Source: Trinickia symbiotica (lineage in GTDB: Bacteria; Pseudomonadota; Gammaproteobacteria; Burkholderiales; Burkholderiaceae). Taken from it: DNA of 64,000 nucleotides. Below the pieces are notes generated by a model, which made no database searches, was not told where the DNA came from, and saw only the letters and a program-made list of their open reading frames with translations. Position numbers and translations under genes: made by a program. The stretch is from NCBI RefSeq assembly GCF_002934455.1, contig NZ_PTIR01000018.1:95772-159771 (forward strand), given 5' to 3'. Below, piece after piece: positions 59,465 to 64,000 of the stretch (positions within the stretch are counted from its first letter, which is position 1; each line of letters starts with the position of its first letter).

Positions 59465-61546
59465 ATGGACACCTTAACTAACGCCGCGTCGAAACAAAGG
59501 ACAGAATCTGTTCGCATCGAAAAGCGAGGAAATGTGGGATACCTCGTCATTGACAATCCGCCCGTGAACGCGAGCTCAGTCGATGTACGAAGAGGTGTTC
59601 TCGAAGGCCTCAAACTATTCGAGGCCGACGCTTCGCTGATGGGAGTCGTAATCATCGGTGGGGGGAACACATTCATTGCTGGGTCCGACATCCGCGAATT
59701 TGATGCGCCGATCGAAGCCCCTTCCTTGCCGGAGGTCAATCGTGCCATCGAGTCCTCGCCGTTACCGGTCGTTGCGGCTATTCATGGAACGGCGCTCGGG
59801 GGAGGTTTTGAGTTGGCCTTAGCCTGCGACGGACGGGTTGCAATGAGCAGTGCGTTGGTGGGCCTACCCGAGGTCAGTCTTGGAATGATTCCCGGGGCGG
59901 GCGGTACCCAACGTGTGGCCTTCATCACGGGAAAGGCGACCGCAATCGAAGTCGTGACATCCTCGCGTCGACTCTCGGCTGCCGAAGCTCTTCATCTTGG
60001 CTTGATCGACCATATGGTAGATGACGATCTTCCGCAGGCAGCTGAAGCCTGCTTGACATCCCTGCGACGCAAGAAGTGCCGGGTCCGCGATAGGCAAGTC
60101 CCCGATTCAACCGACAAGCAGTTGGAAATGGCCACCGAAACCGCCCTGCGGCTGAGAAAGGCGTTGCCTCACGTCCAGCAAGCGATTGATGCAGTGAACA
60201 TGGCCGGAGTGGTCTCGTTTGATGAAGCTCTGTCCCGTGAGCGCTCAGTCTTCGAGGCACTGCGTACAAGCTCTGAAGCGAGGGCGTACCGACATCTGTT
60301 TTTTTCGGAGAGGGCATGTTTGCGTTCGGGAAGCGGCGGTCGCTCCGTGGGCGCGAACATCCGTAAGATCGGCGTTGTCGGCGCAGGAACGATGGGTGTG
60401 GGAATCGCTGGATGCTTTGCTGATGCGGGCTTCGAGGTTTCGCTTTACGATGCAAACCGCGATGCGTTGCAAGCAGCGCTTGGCAAGCTCGAGGATATCT
60501 ACGCTACACAAGTTCTGAGAAAGGCGATCACTGATGGCGAGAAGCATGATCGGATTTCTCGGGTCCGCTTGGTCGAAGATCTGTCCGGTCTCGGCGATGT
60601 TGATCTAGCTATCGAGGCTGTATTCGAAGACTTCGACGTGAAGCTGGATGTCATGCAGCGGTTAAATGAGGTCTTATCCGACCACGCAGTCCTAGCGTCG
60701 AACACGTCGTACTTGGATCTAAATTCCCTCGCGCACAGAGCGGGACGCCCGGCGAGAACCGTTGGGTTGCATTTTTTTAGCCCTGCTCAAACAATGCGGC
60801 TGCTTGAAATCGTGGAGACCAAGCATACCAGCCAAGAGATAGTCGATGCGGCCGTAACCTTGGCTAGAAAGCTCGGCAAGGTACCGGTCGTTGCTCGTGT
60901 CGCTGAAGGTTTCATCGGGAACCGAATTTATGCAGCTTACCGCAAGCAGTGCGAATACATGATCGAAGAGGGCGCCTTGCCAGAGCAGGTCGATGCGGCC
61001 CTTGAAGAGTTTGGGTTTGCTATGGGACCGTTTGCCGTCGCTGACCTTTCGGGATTGGACATTGCGTGGAAGATGCGTCAACGGCTTAACGCAGCTTCGA
61101 AACCGCAGCGTTACGTCACTATACCCGACGCCTTGTGCGAAGCTGCTAGGTTCGGGCGGAAAACGGGAGCGGGGTGGTACATGTATAAGCCGCAATCCCG
61201 CCGCGGCGTCCCCGATCCAGTCGTTCATTCGATCATTGCGGTCGAACGTGAAAAAAAAGGAATCAAAGCGCGCAAACTCGGCAAGCAAGAAATAGTTGAG
61301 CGTGCGATGGCTGCGATTGTCAATGAAGCTGTGAGGGTGCTGGAGGAGGGCACCGCCCGACGAGCAAGTGACATCGATATTGTTCTCGTCCACGGATACG
61401 GATTCCCTCGGTACCTCGGGGGGCCGCTCTGGTGGGCGCAACAGCTCGGCATGGATAAGCTGTCGGAAATCATGACGCGACTGGAGACCGCCTCGGGCGC
61501 CGATTTCGTAGCTGGGGATATAACGAAAATTTTCGCTCAAGCGTGA
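59465..61546 (+). CDS. FadB-like enoyl-CoA hydratase / 3-hydroxyacyl-CoA dehydrogenase
   Basis: Bifunctional beta-oxidation enzyme of 693 residues. The N-terminal crotonase domain has the oxyanion GALGGG-type motif TALGGGFELALACDGRV and the second catalytic Glu in LPEVSLGMIPGAGG, so both hydratase glutamates are kept. The dehydrogenase domain begins GVVGAGTMGVGIAGCFADAG (about residue 301) with catalytic His in GLHFFSPAQTMRLLEIVE. C-terminal helices follow twice. Codon use appears less GC-biased than in neighbours. It is 51 bases upstream of etfB. The partner thiolase is not seen. Confidence 0.88.
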   Translation: MDTLTNAASKQRTESVRIEKRGNVGYLVIDNPPVNASSVDVRRGVLEGLKLFEADASLMGVVIIGGGNTFIAGSDIREFDAPIEAPSLPEVNRAIESSPLPVVAAIHGTALGGGFELALACDGRVAMSSALVGLPEVSLGMIPGAGGTQRVAFITGKATAIEVVTSSRRLSAAEALHLGLIDHMVDDDLPQAAEACLTSLRRKKCRVRDRQVPDSTDKQLEMATETALRLRKALPHVQQAIDAVNMAGVVSFDEALSRERSVFEALRTSSEARAYRHLFFSERACLRSGSGGRSVGANIRKIGVVGAGTMGVGIAGCFADAGFEVSLYDANRDALQAALGKLEDIYATQVLRKAITDGEKHDRISRVRLVEDLSGLGDVDLAIEAVFEDFDVKLDVMQRLNEVLSDHAVLASNTSYLDLNSLAHRAGRPARTVGLHFFSPAQTMRLLEIVETKHTSQEIVDAAVTLARKLGKVPVVARVAEGFIGNRIYAAYRKQCEYMIEEGALPEQVDAALEEFGFAMGPFAVADLSGLDIAWKMRQRLNAASKPQRYVTIPDALCEAARFGRKTGAGWYMYKPQSRRGVPDPVVHSIIAVEREKKGIKARKLGKQEIVERAMAAIVNEAVRVLEEGTARRASDIDIVLVHGYGFPRYLGGPLWWAQQLGMDKLSEIMTRLETASGADFVAGDITKIFAQA

Positions 61547-61597
61547 GTTGAATCGCCGCTGAAATGACCTAGTAGTTCAGCTATCGGAGACGTACAA

Positions 61598-62347
61598 GTG
61601 AAGGTGATCGTTGCAGTGAAGCGTGTTGTCGATGCAAACATCAAGGTTGGGGTGAAGTCGGATCACTCTGGCGTCGACATCGCAAACGTGAAGATGTCGA
61701 TGAACCCGTTCGACGAGATTGCCGTGGAAGAGGCCGTGCGTTTGAAGGAAGCAGGCGTGGCGACGGAAGTGGTGGCAGTGTCGGCTGGGTTCACGCAATG
61801 CCAGGAAACGCTGCGAACGGCGCTGGCGATCGGCGCGGACCGCGCGATTCTCATCGAATCGATCGAAGATCTGCAGCCGCTGGCGGTGGCCAAGTTGCTG
61901 AAGGCGGTCGTCGACAAAGAACAGCCGCAGCTCGTGATGCTCGGCAAGCAGGCGATCGACGACGATTCGAACCAAACGGGCCAAATGCTCGCGTCGCTTG
62001 CGGGCATGCCGCAAGCGACGTTCGCTTCAAAGGTGACGATTGCGGATGGGAAGGCGACCGTGGCACGTGAAGTCGACGGCGGCGCCGAGACGTTGACGTT
62101 GACGCTGCCGGCCGTGGTCACGACCGATTTGCGCCTGAACGAGCCGCGCTACGTGACGCTGCCCAACATCATGAAGGCGAAGAAGAAGCCGCTTGAAACG
62201 ATCAAACCCGAAGACCTGGGCGTGGACGTGGCTCCCCGTCTGAAGACGCTCAAGGTAGCCGAGCCGCCGAAGCGTGGCGCAGGCGTGATGGTGCCGGACG
62301 TGCAGACGATGGTCGAGAAGCTGAAGACCGAAGCCAAGGTGCTGTAG
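61598..62347 (+). CDS. etfB: Electron transfer flavoprotein subunit beta
   Basis: Small subunit of the ETF that accepts electrons from acyl-CoA dehydrogenases. It has 249 residues, beginning [20 protein letters not shown]. Conserved AMP-binding/dimer segments include [37 protein letters not shown] and the family signature [20 protein letters not shown]. It is 13 bases upstream of etfA. Confidence 0.95.
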   Translation: MKVIVAVKRVVDANIKVGVKSDHSGVDIANVKMSMNPFDEIAVEEAVRLKEAGVATEVVAVSAGFTQCQETLRTALAIGADRAILIESIEDLQPLAVAKLLKAVVDKEQPQLVMLGKQAIDDDSNQTGQMLASLAGMPQATFASKVTIADGKATVAREVDGGAETLTLTLPAVVTTDLRLNEPRYVTLPNIMKAKKKPLETIKPEDLGVDVAPRLKTLKVAEPPKRGAGVMVPDVQTMVEKLKTEAKVL

Positions 62348-62360
62348 GGGAGCTAGAAAG

Positions 62361-63296
62361 ATGACGATTCTGGTTATTGCCGAACACGACAACAGGTCGA
62401 TTAAAGGCGCGACGCTGAACACCGTTGCTGCCGCACAGCAGGTCGGCGGCGACATCCACGTGCTGGTCGCGGGCCACAACGCGCAAGGCGCGGCCGAAGC
62501 CGCGGCGAAGATCCCCAGCGTTTCGAAGGTGCTGCTGGCCGACGCACCGCAGCTGGCCGAAGGTCTCGCGGAAAACGTCGAGGCGACGGTGCTGAACATC
62601 GCGAAGGACTATTCGCACATCCTCGCGCCTGCGACGGCGTACGGCAAGAACATCACGCCGCGCATCGCCGCGAAGCTCGACGTCGCGCAGATCAGCGACA
62701 TCACGGCGGTCGAATCCGCTGATACGTTCGAGCGCCCGATCTACGCTGGCAACGCGATTGCGACGGTGCAATCGAACGACGCGATCAAAGTGATTACCGT
62801 CCGTGCGACAGGCTTTGATGCGGTCGCAGCCGAGGGCGGCAGCGCGTCGGTGGAGGAGATCGATGCACCGGCTGACAGTGGCATTTCGCAGTTCGTGAAC
62901 CGCGAAGTGACGAAGCTCGATCGTCCAGAGCTGACGAGCGCGAACGTCATCGTTTCGGGCGGCCGGGGCCTGGGTAGCGGCGAGAACTACACCAAGTTGC
63001 TCGAGCCGTTGGCCGACCAGCTCGGCGCGGCGTTGGGCGCTTCGCGCGCCGCAGTGGACGCGGGCTATGTGCCGAACGACTACCAAGTGGGCCAGACGGG
63101 CAAGATCGTCGCGCCGCAGCTTTACGTAGCCGTCGGCATATCGGGTGCCATCCAGCACTTGGCCGGCATGAAGGATTCGAAGGTGATCGTCGCGATCAAC
63201 AAGGATCCCGAAGCACCTATCTTCAGCGTGGCCGATTACGGCCTTGTCGGCGATCTGTTTTCGATCATCCCCGAATTGACGTCTTTTCTTGCCTGA
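62361..63296 (+). CDS. etfA: Electron transfer flavoprotein subunit alpha
   Basis: FAD-binding subunit of ETF, 311 residues, [20 protein letters not shown]. The C-terminal FAD domain is intact: [40 protein letters not shown] and [20 protein letters not shown]. With etfB it forms an operon and would pass electrons to an ETF-quinone oxidoreductase. Codon use is strongly GC-biased, in contrast to the gene upstream of etfB. Confidence 0.95.
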   Translation: MTILVIAEHDNRSIKGATLNTVAAAQQVGGDIHVLVAGHNAQGAAEAAAKIPSVSKVLLADAPQLAEGLAENVEATVLNIAKDYSHILAPATAYGKNITPRIAAKLDVAQISDITAVESADTFERPIYAGNAIATVQSNDAIKVITVRATGFDAVAAEGGSASVEEIDAPADSGISQFVNREVTKLDRPELTSANVIVSGGRGLGSGENYTKLLEPLADQLGAALGASRAAVDAGYVPNDYQVGQTGKIVAPQLYVAVGISGAIQHLAGMKDSKVIVAINKDPEAPIFSVADYGLVGDLFSIIPELTSFLA

Positions 63297-63313
63297 CGCG
63301 ACCACTGCCGATG

Positions 63314-63703
63314 CTATTCGACTTTCTCTTGATCGAGTTGGCCGAACACCTGGGCTGCGATCTTGAAGCAGCCTAGGCCGACGGGCATGCCGAGATAAAT
63401 GGCGGCTTGGAGAAAGCACTCGCGGATTTCATCTCTGGTTAGCCCGTTGCGCAGTGCAAGTCGGACATGGTTTGCTAACTCTTCTGGACGATTTGCCGCA
63501 GCCAGCATCCCCAGGTTAAGGATGCTTCGGCTGCGGTGATCCAAGCCAGGACGTGTCCAGATGGCGCCCCAACAGAAGCCAGTGACCATTTCTTGCATGG
63601 GTCGACCGAAGTCGCCGGCACTCTCAAAAACCTGCTCGATCGCCTTGTCGCCGAACATTGCGCGGCGCATTGCCAATCCTTTTTCAAAAAGCTCATTGTC
63701 CAT
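63314..63703 (-). CDS. Carboxymuconolactone-decarboxylase-family protein
   Basis: A 129-residue protein of the CMD/AhpD-like fold. It has PGLDHRSRSILNLGMLAAANR and the helix ELANHVRLALRNGLTRDEI with the conserved His and Arg of PcaC-type decarboxylases, but no CxxC redox pair as in AhpD. The substrate cannot be told; in catabolic clusters these proteins often act on lactones or act as accessory proteins. It lies convergent with etfA and downstream of the monooxygenase on the minus strand. Confidence 0.87.
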   Translation of the reverse strand: MDNELFEKGLAMRRAMFGDKAIEQVFESAGDFGRPMQEMVTGFCWGAIWTRPGLDHRSRSILNLGMLAAANRPEELANHVRLALRNGLTRDEIRECFLQAAIYLGMPVGLGCFKIAAQVFGQLDQEKVE

Positions 63704-63781
63704 GGGAAACCGTTCCTATCAAGGGAAGTTGCTGCATTACAAGGGGACGTTGCTGGGTGTCTTGTGATGAACTACACGTAG

Positions 63782-64000
63782 CTAAGAAAGTCTAGCGGCT
63801 TGGATTGCCTCTTGCTCGCCATCGGCCGCGCACGTCTCCAGGTCGGCCGAAGTGGCGACTTCCGCGAGGGGCATCAAGCCGAGTTCAGTAGCCTTGATCT
63901 GCAGAGCGAGGTACTTGGAGTAGATGCGGCACTGAGAGAATGCGCCGCCGGTGAACCACAGGCCGGGCTGATCGGTGCGAGTCCACATGTTGCGCAGTTC
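63782..64000 (-). CDS. Flavin-containing monooxygenase, C-terminal fragment
   Basis: Only the last 72 residues are in the window; the gene continues beyond 64000. The segment PGLWFTGGAFSQCRIYSKYL followed by ALQIKATELGLMP is the characteristic C-terminus of flavin-containing, Baeyer-Villiger-type monooxygenases, which insert oxygen into ketones. It is on the minus strand, 78 bases before the CMD gene, and probably cotranscribed with it. Confidence 0.75.
   Translation of the reverse strand, partial: ELRNMWTRTDQPGLWFTGGAFSQCRIYSKYLALQIKATELGLMPLAEVATSADLETCAADGEQEAIQAARLS

Noticed and set aside
57679..64000. Right-hand attachment site duplicating the tRNA-Ser 3' end
   Set aside because: I looked for a repeat of the T-arm and acceptor sequence and found none in the window.

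Overview
The window looks like a core chromosomal stretch of a high-GC betaproteobacterium of the Burkholderiaceae (Burkholderia / Paraburkholderia / Trinickia / Caballeronia group; genus not resolved). Evidence: complete IscR-type isc operon, a long tryptophanyl-tRNA synthetase with an internal insertion, a DUF4148 protein, dense coding with short intergenic gaps, and housekeeping gene blocks familiar from that family. Nearly all genes up to the tRNA-Ser at 57.6 kb are conserved core genes. No CRISPR array, rRNA, intact insertion sequence or prophage is visible.

Layout. 0-2.6 kb: lactate-utilisation genes lutA-lutB and a small exported protein. 2.6-9.2 kb: a low-molecular-weight tyrosine phosphatase, then iscR-iscS-iscU-iscA-hscB-hscA-fdx-iscX, the iron-sulfur assembly operon, headed by a promoter covered by two tandem IscR-type sites and closed by a bidirectional terminator. 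9.3-16 kb (minus strand): glycine-zipper envelope protein, lysS, prfB (with programmed +1 frameshift), recJ and an RpfE-like protein. 16.1-25.2 kb (plus): lolC-lolD lipoprotein export, tatD, comEC, an alpha/beta hydrolase, pyrG-kdsA. 25.3-31.4 kb: eno, ftsB, a lipoprotein, hslO, gamma-carbonic anhydrase, DUF455 protein, hydrolase. 31.4-38.2 kb (plus): RNase AM, YciO-type protein, M50 protease, trpS, dapA, bamC, MBL hydrolase. 38.2-45.5 kb: Ala-rich lipoprotein, JmjC ribosomal oxygenase, SlyD-type isomerase, an exported phosphoesterase-like protein, mutS, suhB. 45.8-50.6 kb: trmJ, cysE, lpxH, two cyclophilins, a TPR protein. 50.8-57.7 kb (plus): cysS, an AlkA-type glycosylase, accA, tilS, lysC, tRNA-Ser(GCU).

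Downstream of tRNA-Ser the character changes. About 1.8 kb has almost no convincing genes apart from a DUF4148 protein. Then come a FadB-like bifunctional beta-oxidation enzyme whose codon use looks less GC-biased, etfB-etfA, a carboxymuconolactone-decarboxylase-family protein and the C-terminal end of a flavin-containing (Baeyer-Villiger-type) monooxygenase running off the window. This end looks like a catabolic accessory segment placed next to a tRNA gene.

The most notable non-coding structures are the twin IscR sites, the RF2 frameshift site, and a family of short palindromic repeats at three intergenic sites (26.63-26.73, 27.27-27.40 and 46.73-46.78 kb). Their hairpin arms change in a base-pair-preserving way while the linker between them stays nearly constant. 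All functional calls rest on reading motifs by eye; no database search was run.
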